36,860 nt of DNA from Akkermansiaceae bacterium (GTDB lineage: Bacteria; Verrucomicrobiota; Verrucomicrobiia; Verrucomicrobiales; Akkermansiaceae). The stretch's first letter is position 1. Each line of letters begins with the position of its first letter. The DNA is taken from assembly GCA_903875675.1 (NCBI GenBank), contig CAIQXC010000431.1, positions 1 through 36,860 of the forward strand, given 5' to 3'. The position numbers and the translations under genes are program-made. Below, in pieces: positions 8,137 through 16,212 of the stretch. The notes beneath the pieces were generated by a model, which ran no database searches, had not been told where the DNA came from, and worked only from the letters and a program-made list of their open reading frames with translations.

Positions 8137-9057
8137 ATGAGTGCATCCGCCGCAACAATCAGCCGCTATCTGAGCAACTTCGCCAGTGGTCTCTCGCAAG
8201 ACCGCTCCAACTCGCTCGCAAACTTCATTGCGCCCGTCGTCGCTACCGGATTGGCCCACGGCCAGTATAAGAAGTACGACGGAAAGAACGACTTCCAGAT
8301 TCTGGACACCTCCCGAGCCGTTGGCGGGACGCGTAAGCGAATCGAGTTCAGCGCTACCGACCCATTTTTCAATTGCGTTCCGCAGGGACTGGAAACCACC
8401 ATCGACGACTACGAGCGCCAGCTCGCCGGGGAGACCGGCATCGGCGCATTGCAGGAATCTCGGGTGCGAAACCTGGTAAACGCCGCGATTCTATCACACG
8501 AGAAAAAGGTCTTCGACCTCGTCAAGGCTTCCAAGACTGCTACCGGCGGCATCGGCGTGTGGAGTGTGGCCACCAATGACCCGGTCTCCGAAATTGATTC
8601 CCAAATCGAGGCGATTGCCACCCTCACGGGTCGCATGCCCAACCGCATGGTCTTCGGGCTTGGTGCATGGCGCATCTTCCGCAACCACACGCTCGTCATC
8701 AAGCGCCAGCCTGGTGCAGATCTTGTGGGCATCACCACGGATCAAGCGGCCCGAATGTCCATCAATCCGCAAATTGAGGTGCGCGTGGGCATCCTCTCCA
8801 GCGACACAACCAAGTTCGGTGCTGCCAAGAATGCCGTGAACATCATCGGCGGGGAAGTTTTCCTCTTCTACGCAGCTGATGCTCCAGATCAGATGGACGC
8901 ATCCTTCGCCAAGACCTTCTCGACCAAGACGGGGATGATCGATGCCGTGCGCGAATACCGCGAGGAACGCGCCGCCTCGGACATCTTTTTCGTCGATTGG
9001 AGCGAAGAGGTCCAGGTCGTGGCCCCCGAGTGCGGTTCTCGCATCACCCTGAGCTGA
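8137..9057 (+). CDS. Major capsid protein
   Basis: 306 aa, correct synteny after protease/scaffold/decoration; VVATGLAHGQYKKYD, LTGRMPNRMVFGLGAWRIFRNH, EYREERAASDIFFVDWSEE typical of capsid proteins. Confidence 0.78.
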   Translation: MSASAATISRYLSNFASGLSQDRSNSLANFIAPVVATGLAHGQYKKYDGKNDFQILDTSRAVGGTRKRIEFSATDPFFNCVPQGLETTIDDYERQLAGETGIGALQESRVRNLVNAAILSHEKKVFDLVKASKTATGGIGVWSVATNDPVSEIDSQIEAIATLTGRMPNRMVFGLGAWRIFRNHTLVIKRQPGADLVGITTDQAARMSINPQIEVRVGILSSDTTKFGAAKNAVNIIGGEVFLFYAADAPDQMDASFAKTFSTKTGMIDAVREYREERAASDIFFVDWSEEVQVVAPECGSRITLS

Positions 9058-9073
9058 GAACTACCCCACCCCT

Positions 9074-9113
9074 GAGGTCGGACAGGTCAGACCTGTCTGA
9101 CTTGTCCGACCTC
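9074..9113 (+). repeat. Long hairpin after major capsid gene
   Basis: gaggtcggacaggtcagac / ct / gtctgacttgtccgacctc: 19-bp arms, 2-nt loop, single G-U in RNA. Confidence 0.85.
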
Positions 9114-9118
9114 TCTCT

Positions 9119-9144
9119 CTTCATCCTTCAACCTTCTCCCTTCA
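9119..9144 (+). repeat. CCTTCAY-type pyrimidine tract (copy B)
   Basis: cttcatccttcaaccttctcccttca directly after the 9074-9113 hairpin. Confidence 0.6.
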
Positions 9145-9156
9145 ACCTTTCCCCCC

Positions 9157-9624
9157 ATGCTTCCCGCCTGGCTTGCCCTAACTTCCACCGACCTGCTGTC
9201 TTCCATGACCACGCGGGAGCGCGAGGATTTCGGAAAAACCTCGGTGGGGCTGGGTGTCACGGATCGGGTGATTCCGATCCTCGCCGACCTGGTCGCCGAG
9301 ATTCGCGGATATATCGGATCCCATCCCGGCAATTCCCTCAGCGCGGACGCCGCGCTCATTCCCGGTGAGTTCAAGGCCAAGGCCCTGGCAATCGCCCGTT
9401 GGCGCGTGCTCATTACCATCCCCGGCTACCAACCCGGCGAAGCCCGCAAGCTAGAGTATGAAAAGGCCGACGCATTCTTCAATAACGTCGCCAAAGGCAC
9501 CATCTCCCCCCGCCCGGCCCCCGATGCCGAGGCTACCCAAGTCCCCCAGGGCCGCACCATCGCCTCCCCGCAAATCCGCGCCCGCTCCCGCCGCTTCACC
9601 CGCTCCCAACAAGACGGAATTTGA
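9157..9624 (+). CDS. Mu gp36 / DUF1320-like protein (head completion)
   Basis: 155 aa; LLSSMTTREREDFGKT...ILADLVAEIRGYIGS...KAKALAIARWRVLITIPGY...YEKADAFFNNVAKG pattern. Confidence 0.65.
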   Translation: MLPAWLALTSTDLLSSMTTREREDFGKTSVGLGVTDRVIPILADLVAEIRGYIGSHPGNSLSADAALIPGEFKAKALAIARWRVLITIPGYQPGEARKLEYEKADAFFNNVAKGTISPRPAPDAEATQVPQGRTIASPQIRARSRRFTRSQQDGI

Positions 9625-9636
9625 TAAACAAGCTGT

Positions 9637-9725
9637 AACGCTGAAATGCTGAAATGCTAAAAGTGCTTCGCTCTCTTCCTCTTCTCTAATTTCAGATTTT
9701 CAGCGTTTCAGATTTTCAGCGTTTT
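9637..9725 (+). repeat. Structured spacer with tandem and inverted repeats
   Basis: Perfect 16-bp tandem (tttcagattttcagcg at 9690-9705 and 9706-9721); aacgctgaaa (9637-9646) is complementary to tttcagcgtt at 9698-9707 and 9714-9723. Confidence 0.85.
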
Positions 9726-9732
9726 CCCCCTC

Positions 9733-11196
9733 ATGGTCTCCTTCACCACATCCGCCCCGCTTGCGCACGCCGTCGCCCAGATTTCCGGGCGCACGCCGTT
9801 GGGTAGCGTGCTCAAAAGCGCGGAGTGGGAGCTGGTGCCTGCGGAGCTGCGGATGCGGGCGATGTTTTCCGCCCAAGTGCAAAACGAGCGCATCCTCGCC
9901 GAGGCCCAGCAACGCCTCCAACAGCGTATTAAGTTAGAGCGCTCGCAGTTAGCCGATGGCACGGAAGGTGCACTCATGGACCGCGGCCGCTTCATTGAGG
10001 AAATGCGCCAGGTCCTCAGCGAGGAAGGCTACAAGCGCGGCGAGGCCAAGGCTGGCAGCCTGATGGACCTGAAAAGCACCCGCCGCCTCGGCCTCATCTG
10101 GGATATGAACCTGGCGCAAGCCCAAGGCTATGCCCGCTGGAAAACCGACCAATCCGCCAACGGCCTGGAAGCTGAGCCATGCTACGAACTCATCCGCGTG
10201 GAAAGCCGCAAGGAGCCCCGCGATTGGCCGCTAGTCTGGCTCGAACATGGCGGCAAATTCTACGGTGAGGCCGGCCCGGATTACCCGCTCGCCATGGGCC
10301 GCATGATCGCCCTGAAAACCGATCCGATCTGGCGCTACATTTCGCGTTTCAACTCTCCCTGGCCGCCCTTCGATTGGGATAGCGGCATGGGCCTTACCGG
10401 CATCGACCGCGATGAAGCGGAAGCCCTCGGCGTCATCGGCCCGGATGACGTTATTACTCCACTTCATCGCCCCTTCAACGATAGCTATTCCATGGCCCTC
10501 ACCGGGATCCCGGATTCTGGGCTGGAACGCCTGCGCTCCCAGTTCGGCGACTCAATCCTCATTGACGGCGATGCCATCTCGATCCATACTCCCACCACCA
10601 CCCCCGCCAGCGATGCAATCCAAAGTTTCCTCCCCGAGTCCAGCCTCAGCGACCGAGCCCGCGCCATCGCCGACGCCGGCGCAAATCAAATCCTGGGGCT
10701 TGGATCCGGCAACGATGTTGCCCCTTGGCCACGCGGCTTTGATACCAGCAGCACTACCCCGGAAATCCTCGCCAGCACCAGCGCCGTCGCGGTCGGTCGG
10801 AAATTGCTTTATCACGAGCTCTGGAATGGTTCTGCGGAAGCCGCCGCCGCCTTCGCCGGTTTAATACGCAAGTACCTACCCGATGAGGTAGCGGTCATGG
10901 TGCAAGACAACCATGTCCACGCCTGGCGGCCCGACCTACTCACCCTCACGCCGGAGGCCATCCAGGCTCTCAGCGTGGCCGGTTACAACGGTGTATTGCT
11001 GGGCTACGGGCAAAACATGGGAGTTCTTCCCTATGCCACCGTCATCATTCAGGATGCTGATGGGCTGGTCATTGGCGGATTCCAAGCCCCGGCCGCCACC
11101 GCCAAGGTCTATGCGGCATCCCGTGCCAAGGATTTTACCGACGCCCTTGGCCAGACCGTGCGAGTGCTCATCAATGGCGAGGAGGTGGCGCTGTGA
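9733..11196 (+). CDS. Minor head / morphogenesis protein (Mu gpF-like) with C-terminal extension
   Basis: 487 aa; RRLGLIWDMNLAQAQGYARWK and PIWRYISRFNSPWPPFDWDSGMGLTGIDRDEAEALGVI typical of the gpF/SPP1 gp7 family; extra domain after about residue 290. Confidence 0.72.
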   Translation: MVSFTTSAPLAHAVAQISGRTPLGSVLKSAEWELVPAELRMRAMFSAQVQNERILAEAQQRLQQRIKLERSQLADGTEGALMDRGRFIEEMRQVLSEEGYKRGEAKAGSLMDLKSTRRLGLIWDMNLAQAQGYARWKTDQSANGLEAEPCYELIRVESRKEPRDWPLVWLEHGGKFYGEAGPDYPLAMGRMIALKTDPIWRYISRFNSPWPPFDWDSGMGLTGIDRDEAEALGVIGPDDVITPLHRPFNDSYSMALTGIPDSGLERLRSQFGDSILIDGDAISIHTPTTTPASDAIQSFLPESSLSDRARAIADAGANQILGLGSGNDVAPWPRGFDTSSTTPEILASTSAVAVGRKLLYHELWNGSAEAAAAFAGLIRKYLPDEVAVMVQDNHVHAWRPDLLTLTPEAIQALSVAGYNGVLLGYGQNMGVLPYATVIIQDADGLVIGGFQAPAATAKVYAASRAKDFTDALGQTVRVLINGEEVAL

Positions 11197-11861
11197 TTTC
11201 TGTTTTCGTCACCTCCACCACCTCAGACACCCTCGCCTTCCTCGTCGAGGTAAAAGGGGCCATGGTCAACCGTTCATCGCTCAATGAGGCCCTCGGCAAG
11301 CGCCTTGCAAAGGAGCTGCAAACCTATTTTCGTTCCCGCAGTTCCGAGCCCAATAAGTTTGGCGCTCCCTCTCTCGGCTACTGGAATAAAATCGCCAACG
11401 ACACCCAACTCAACGAGGTCACCGAAAGCGGAGCTACGGTGGCCATTGCCAGCCCGGAATTTCGTCCACGTCTATTCGGGGCGGTCATCGTTCCCACCGG
11501 CGGCCGCAAGTTTCTAACCATCCCGCTCATCCGCGAGTCCTACGGCAAGCGGGCAGCGGAGTACGAGCTAAAGAGTGGCCACAAACTATTCCGCTTGCCT
11601 GGCAGCCGCGTGCTGGTCGAACGCAGCGACAAGGGCGACCGCTCTCTGGCTTCCGACCAGCGCGTGATCATGCGCCGCAGCCGCAGCCGCGTCGTCGGTG
11701 AGGGCTACCAACAAATCAACGTCCGCTCTCGCTCCACCATCCGCGCCGTCTATGCCCTCTGCCCGAGCGTCACGATTCCCAAAGACTCCGCCGCGCTTCC
11801 GAGCCAAGACGTGCTTCTGGAATCGCTCAACAAAACCGCTCAGCAATGGGCCGCCCGATAA
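11193..11861 (+). CDS. Virion morphogenesis-like protein (Mu gpG position)
   Basis: ATGA overlap with gpF-like gene; NEALGKRLAKELQTYFRSRSSEPNKFGAPSLGYW...ATVAIASPEFRPRLFGAVIVPTGGRKFLTIPL typical of phage morphogenesis/minor tail proteins. Confidence 0.55.
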   Translation: MISVFVTSTTSDTLAFLVEVKGAMVNRSSLNEALGKRLAKELQTYFRSRSSEPNKFGAPSLGYWNKIANDTQLNEVTESGATVAIASPEFRPRLFGAVIVPTGGRKFLTIPLIRESYGKRAAEYELKSGHKLFRLPGSRVLVERSDKGDRSLASDQRVIMRRSRSRVVGEGYQQINVRSRSTIRAVYALCPSVTIPKDSAALPSQDVLLESLNKTAQQWAAR

Positions 11862-11881
11862 CATCGCAAACTCCTAGGAAA

Positions 11882-12325
11882 ATGAGCAAACTCTACGACC
11901 TCCGCGCCGATCTGGCCGCCTCCATCATCGACGCCAACATCGGATTCACGGCTAAAAACATCATCCTCAAGCGCCAGACGGACCTATGGAATGACGTGGC
12001 CACGACCTTAGCCATAGACGACCTTGGTATCGTGCTGCACATCGGAATCGCCGAGGGAGAGGCCTCCGAGCCCGATAGTCTTGAAGTGGACCTCACCATC
12101 CCGCTCACCATCCTGTGCCTGCCCCAGGTGGTGGAAGGCTCCGCTCCCGAGGAAGATGTTTGGCAGGCGCTCGTCCAGCACGTCCACGATCTGCGCCTAT
12201 CGGATTCCGAGCCCTACTCAGGGCGTTTCAAATTCAAATCTTTCTCCGATATCGAGATACAGGCCGATGCCGGCACCGGCTACCTCGGCCGGCAAACCGT
12301 TTTCTCCAAACATCTCTCCCTCTGA
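11882..12325 (+). CDS. Tail completion / head-tail joining-like protein
   Basis: 147-aa ORF (start ATG 11882) between morphogenesis and tail-tube genes; positional inference. Confidence 0.45.
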   Translation: MSKLYDLRADLAASIIDANIGFTAKNIILKRQTDLWNDVATTLAIDDLGIVLHIGIAEGEASEPDSLEVDLTIPLTILCLPQVVEGSAPEEDVWQALVQHVHDLRLSDSEPYSGRFKFKSFSDIEIQADAGTGYLGRQTVFSKHLSL

Positions 12326-12360
12326 CTCTTCCAATAACCAACCCCAACTGACTCCAAAAC

Positions 12361-12936
12361 ATGAGTGCCCTAACATTAGTCCGCCGCGAGCTGAAAAACG
12401 CCCGCATGTATTTCGTCCCATCCGGCACCGTGCTGCCGCTGGGTAACGGTTCCTCCAGCCTGACCGTCGATGTAGCGGCGGTATTCCCCGATAACTCTCC
12501 CACCACGAACTACACGGATTACGAGTTCATCAACATCGAGGATGTGAAGGAAAGCACGACGGTCAAAAAGGAAACCTTCACCATCCCAGACCAAGCTGGT
12601 GGCTACCGCGATGAGGATGAGGAAATGGTCACGCAGCGGATGTGGAAGGCCACCACTCACAGCACCAATGCCTATCTGAAGCAGCTCCAAAACGGACTCG
12701 CATCCATCCCAGTGGTGGGTACCGCCCAAGCGCCTGGCGTGAAGAAAGACAACTGCCTCGACGGCGTTTTCCTGCTCGAAATCCAGAACAAGGCTGGGGT
12801 GGTCGTGGAGAGAACGCAAGTGTGGGCTCGCCTGCGCCTGACCGCCCCCGGCGACGTGGGACCGACCACTGCTAAGATTGAGTTCTCGCTCGAGCAGCTC
12901 AACTCGGTTTACAACAGCTACATGGTCGTGGCCTAA
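12361..12936 (+). CDS. Major tail (tube) protein candidate
   Basis: 191 aa, position before tape measure, beta-rich; single copy and no sheath gene nearby. Confidence 0.5.
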   Translation: MSALTLVRRELKNARMYFVPSGTVLPLGNGSSSLTVDVAAVFPDNSPTTNYTDYEFINIEDVKESTTVKKETFTIPDQAGGYRDEDEEMVTQRMWKATTHSTNAYLKQLQNGLASIPVVGTAQAPGVKKDNCLDGVFLLEIQNKAGVVVERTQVWARLRLTAPGDVGPTTAKIEFSLEQLNSVYNSYMVVA

Positions 12937-12947
12937 CCTGCTACCTA

Positions 12948-12980
12948 CGATCCGCCGGATCTCACCCATCCGGCGGATCG
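12948..12980 (+). repeat. Perfect hairpin after tail-tube gene (possible terminator/processing element)
   Basis: cgatccgccggat / ctcaccc / atccggcggatcg: 13-bp perfect stem, 7-nt loop, 12 nt after stop. Confidence 0.85.
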
Positions 12981-12987
12981 GCCTTTC

Positions 12988-13013
12988 CTTCATCCTTCAC
13001 CCTTCACCCTTCA
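12988..13013 (+). repeat. CCTTCAY-type pyrimidine tract (copy C)
   Basis: cttcatccttcacccttcacccttca directly after the 12948-12980 hairpin. Confidence 0.65.
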
Positions 13014-13026
13014 TCCTTACTTCCAG

Positions 13027-14034
13027 ATGCCCACCGCCCCTCCCGTGGTTTATGCAGTCCCCACAGCCACTCCTGGCGACGTGGGAGCGGTGTTTGTGGC
13101 AACGATATCCGCAACAGCCCCGCCGGTGCCACCATCTCCTCCTACGAAAACCCCTGGAAACGTGGGTGCGGTGTTCGCTCCATCCACATCTGCAGCGGCT
13201 CCTCCAGCGCCCCCTTCGGCCCCCACAAAGACCCCAGCAGACTCCGGATCAGTGATGCTTCCTTCCCTCGAAAAAGCTGCAAGTCTCACCAATCAAAATA
13301 TCTTGTGGACTGCGGTGCAGGCAGGGGAGGCAGGAAACCAACTGTCTGTGACCATCGCAACGGCGGCTGTCACCACATCCACCAGCGTATCTGTAGCCAA
13401 TGGAGCCATCACTGTCTATCCCGGAACTCTAGCCCACATGCACATCAATGGCGCGGCCCTGCATGACAAGGATGGCGTACCATTGACTGACGTGGTGCTG
13501 CTCTACGCTGGAATGCATAACGGCTATCCCCACTGGACGGAAACCGGAGAATCCCTGGATGATGTGATTCAGTACTTCGGATGGAGCCTCGAATGGGTAA
13601 GTGGCAGTTGGTACGTAACGCTCAATGGTTCTGATACGCTGTACCAAAGCCACTGTGTCTCCGTGGCCACGAGTCCTGTAGGTCTGACTTACGAATTGAT
13701 TGGTCAAGGCACCGGCACAGCAGTGGTCTATGCAATCGCCAGTTCAAAGGACCAAGTAATAAATGCCGTCTGTGCGTCCTCGGCGTCCTTGGTCATCCAT
13801 GCCAGCCCTTCCGGAGATGTCACGGGAAGCATCAGTGCCTTGGCGCAAACGAATCTGAGCGGTGGCACCGGATCAGCGGTACCATCGTTTCCGATAGTTG
13901 GCTTCTCCGGCAAAACCAAATCCCCCGGCAATGTGGGAGCCGTTTTTTCGGCATCTGCATCTGCTGCTGCCCCTCCCCAGGCATTCACCCCGCCAACGCT
14001 CACACCAGCCACCCCGCCAGTGATCACCCCATAA
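13027..14034 (+). CDS. Pro/Ala/Thr-rich repeat-flanked phage surface/tail protein
   Basis: 335 aa; three PG(D/N)VGAVFxxxxSAxAPP repeats (two N-terminal, one C-terminal) flanking a beta-rich core with ILWTAVQAGEAGNQLSVTI, a common phage tail-protein motif. Confidence 0.6.
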   Translation: MPTAPPVVYAVPTATPGDVGAVFVATISATAPPVPPSPPTKTPGNVGAVFAPSTSAAAPPAPPSAPTKTPADSGSVMLPSLEKAASLTNQNILWTAVQAGEAGNQLSVTIATAAVTTSTSVSVANGAITVYPGTLAHMHINGAALHDKDGVPLTDVVLLYAGMHNGYPHWTETGESLDDVIQYFGWSLEWVSGSWYVTLNGSDTLYQSHCVSVATSPVGLTYELIGQGTGTAVVYAIASSKDQVINAVCASSASLVIHASPSGDVTGSISALAQTNLSGGTGSAVPSFPIVGFSGKTKSPGNVGAVFSASASAAAPPQAFTPPTLTPATPPVITP

Positions 14035-14076
14035 ACACTCACAACGCGTCCTAGTCCCCTCTGCTGTCTCTCTCTT

Positions 14077-14514
14077 ATGATCTCCTCCTGCTACAAACTG
14101 ACCTATGATCCGGCAGGTACTCCTGTGGTGCTGCTGAATTATGGGGACAAGATAGAAGCTGAGTTGGAGTTTCCGCTGGAAAAGAGTGTTGAGGTTGTGC
14201 AGCTGGTGGATGCACCAGCCCCCTTCATCCGTGTGGCCAAAAACGCAGTGGCCAACTTCTCCGTGGCTCGCGCTCTGGACGCGGCATCAGACAAGGAGGC
14301 ACGCGCCGCAGTGCTCGCCGCTCTGGTGCTTTCCCAGTCCGCCACCAAAAAGCCACTCAAGATAGAAGTGCTCGGCTACACCGACCGCTACTGGACGTTC
14401 GCCAACGCCACGATTAAGTCCCACCGCGTGAGGCGCTACCTGGAAACCCCCAAATGCCGATGGGTGCAAGCCCTTGACTTCGTTGCCACCGGTCTGACCC
14501 AAACCGGCCCCTGA
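14077..14514 (+). CDS. Hypothetical tail protein
   Basis: 145 aa, directly upstream of the tape measure gene. Confidence 0.45.
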   Translation: MISSCYKLTYDPAGTPVVLLNYGDKIEAELEFPLEKSVEVVQLVDAPAPFIRVAKNAVANFSVARALDAASDKEARAAVLAALVLSQSATKKPLKIEVLGYTDRYWTFANATIKSHRVRRYLETPKCRWVQALDFVATGLTQTGP

Positions 14515-14517
14515 TCC

Positions 14518-16203
14518 ATGGCATCTGAATCCGACATCCTCATTGCAATCAAGACCACGGCAGACACCGTCGGAGCCGAAGAGGCGGTGAGCGCCATCAA
14601 GAAGGTGGAAGCCGCCGAGGAGGAGCTGTCCCTCCAGGAGCAGCGCAAGAAGCGGCTCGCCGCAGGCGGAATCTCCAGCCTGGCGACGGCCCCTCCAGAC
14701 GAAGCCGCTGCAGCCGAACGGGCCGCGAAACGGGTCGCAAACCGGCTGACCATCGAAAAGGCAGTGGCAGAAGCGCAGGCCAACCGAATCGCCAGCGCAC
14801 AGGTGGCCGCCCGCGAACAGGCCGCAGCAGATTTGGCGTCCGTGCTTGCCGCACGCGAGAAGCTGGCCCTCGAAGAAAAGAATACGGCCGCGGTGCTCAA
14901 GCGCGCAGTCATGCGTGCGGTGCTGCCAGAGTCCCGCCTTAACGAGGCCGGCCGAATGGTAGCCAAAAACAGCGCGGCGATCGGCATGCTGGGAAATATG
15001 GCCAAGAGCTTCGTCACCGGACCATGGGCCATTTTGGTAGCTGCCATGGTAGCCGGTGGCGTGGTGATCAATAAAATTGGGCAGCAGTTCGACAAGCTCA
15101 AGGAGGTGATGCCAAAGGCAGAACTCGGAGCGGTGGCAGAGACATTCATCCATCCGTGGGAAACTGCCAAAAACATGGTCGTAGCCGCCGTCAAGGGCAT
15201 CGGATCCGTGCTCGATAAAGTTTTCCTGGATGGCTCCTACGCCCGAACGAAACAGGGTGTGGCCGAGGCGGTATCCTCGGCTAAAAATGCGGAGAATGCG
15301 AAGGCCAGATACGAGGCCATGGCGGCAGCGTACACGCAAATGGAACATGCCGCATTGGCCTTGCTGGAAGCCACTGGAAAGGCGGAAAGCAGCTACATGC
15401 GGCAGGCGCTGGAGGATGCCGGCAAGCTGGCGAAGGCTCAGGGCGAGTTGGACGCCTCGCGTGCCAAACGAGCGGGGGCGGATACCGGTACCCTGGCCGT
15501 GGATGCCGTGAAGCGGACGGTGGACGAGGACCGGAATGCGGAGAAAATCGCCCAAATAGCGGTGGACGATGCCAATACCAAGCTGCTCAACCTCATCACT
15601 GAGAAACAAAAGGATTCCGCCAATCTGAATAAGCTGCTAGATCAACAAAAGGAATACATAGACAGCAACAAAAAAATTCCCGAAAAGCTGCTCGATGCAA
15701 TCACGAAAACGCGTGACGCGGTGAGTGAAAAGGCAATTCAGATTGTGGAAGCGCAGAATCAATCTGACATCTCGGCGAGTAAGCTGGCAACCCTTATCCA
15801 AGAACATGACATCCAACTGACCCAATCGGCGGAAGAAGCGGTGGATACCGTGGCCACCGAAACGGGCGGCAAGGTGACCGCCATGGTGCAGGACGCTATC
15901 GGCGTGATCCAGAAGGTAGCCGACGACAACGGCGGAAAACTGACAGGTACCGCCAAAGGCGCGATGGATAAACTCACGGCCATCTTCCAAGACAATATCC
16001 CAGACGAGCAGCAGGTGGATGCGATCAACCAAGCCATGAAGGCATTCCGAGGCAGCCAGGATGCGGCCAACGCCGGTGTGGTGACCAACTTCGACGGCAT
16101 GCTAAAAAACATGTCAGGAATGTTGGACGAAATCAGCCGCCATCGAAGCGAGATCAGCGCGATGCAATCCGCCATTCAACAACTGGCAATCCGCAACCGA
16201 TAA
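14518..16203 (+). CDS. Tape measure protein
   Basis: 561 aa, long Ala/Glu/Lys coiled-coil with hydrophobic segment (GPWAILVAAMVAGGVVINKI) between tail tube and distal tail genes. Confidence 0.75.
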   Translation: MASESDILIAIKTTADTVGAEEAVSAIKKVEAAEEELSLQEQRKKRLAAGGISSLATAPPDEAAAAERAAKRVANRLTIEKAVAEAQANRIASAQVAAREQAAADLASVLAAREKLALEEKNTAAVLKRAVMRAVLPESRLNEAGRMVAKNSAAIGMLGNMAKSFVTGPWAILVAAMVAGGVVINKIGQQFDKLKEVMPKAELGAVAETFIHPWETAKNMVVAAVKGIGSVLDKVFLDGSYARTKQGVAEAVSSAKNAENAKARYEAMAAAYTQMEHAALALLEATGKAESSYMRQALEDAGKLAKAQGELDASRAKRAGADTGTLAVDAVKRTVDEDRNAEKIAQIAVDDANTKLLNLITEKQKDSANLNKLLDQQKEYIDSNKKIPEKLLDAITKTRDAVSEKAIQIVEAQNQSDISASKLATLIQEHDIQLTQSAEEAVDTVATETGGKVTAMVQDAIGVIQKVADDNGGKLTGTAKGAMDKLTAIFQDNIPDEQQVDAINQAMKAFRGSQDAANAGVVTNFDGMLKNMSGMLDEISRHRSEISAMQSAIQQLAIRNR

Positions 16204-16212
16204 GTTATTATT

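Noticed and set aside
14077-14517. Programmed frameshift in a tail-assembly chaperone pair
   Set aside because: A possible slippery ccaaaaag exists near 14345, but no overlapping downstream frame extends it into a plausible product.
14287-15609. 440-aa minus-strand ORF opposite the tape measure gene
   Set aside because: Antisense to a tape measure gene with clear synteny; Gly/His/Leu/Arg-rich without motifs.
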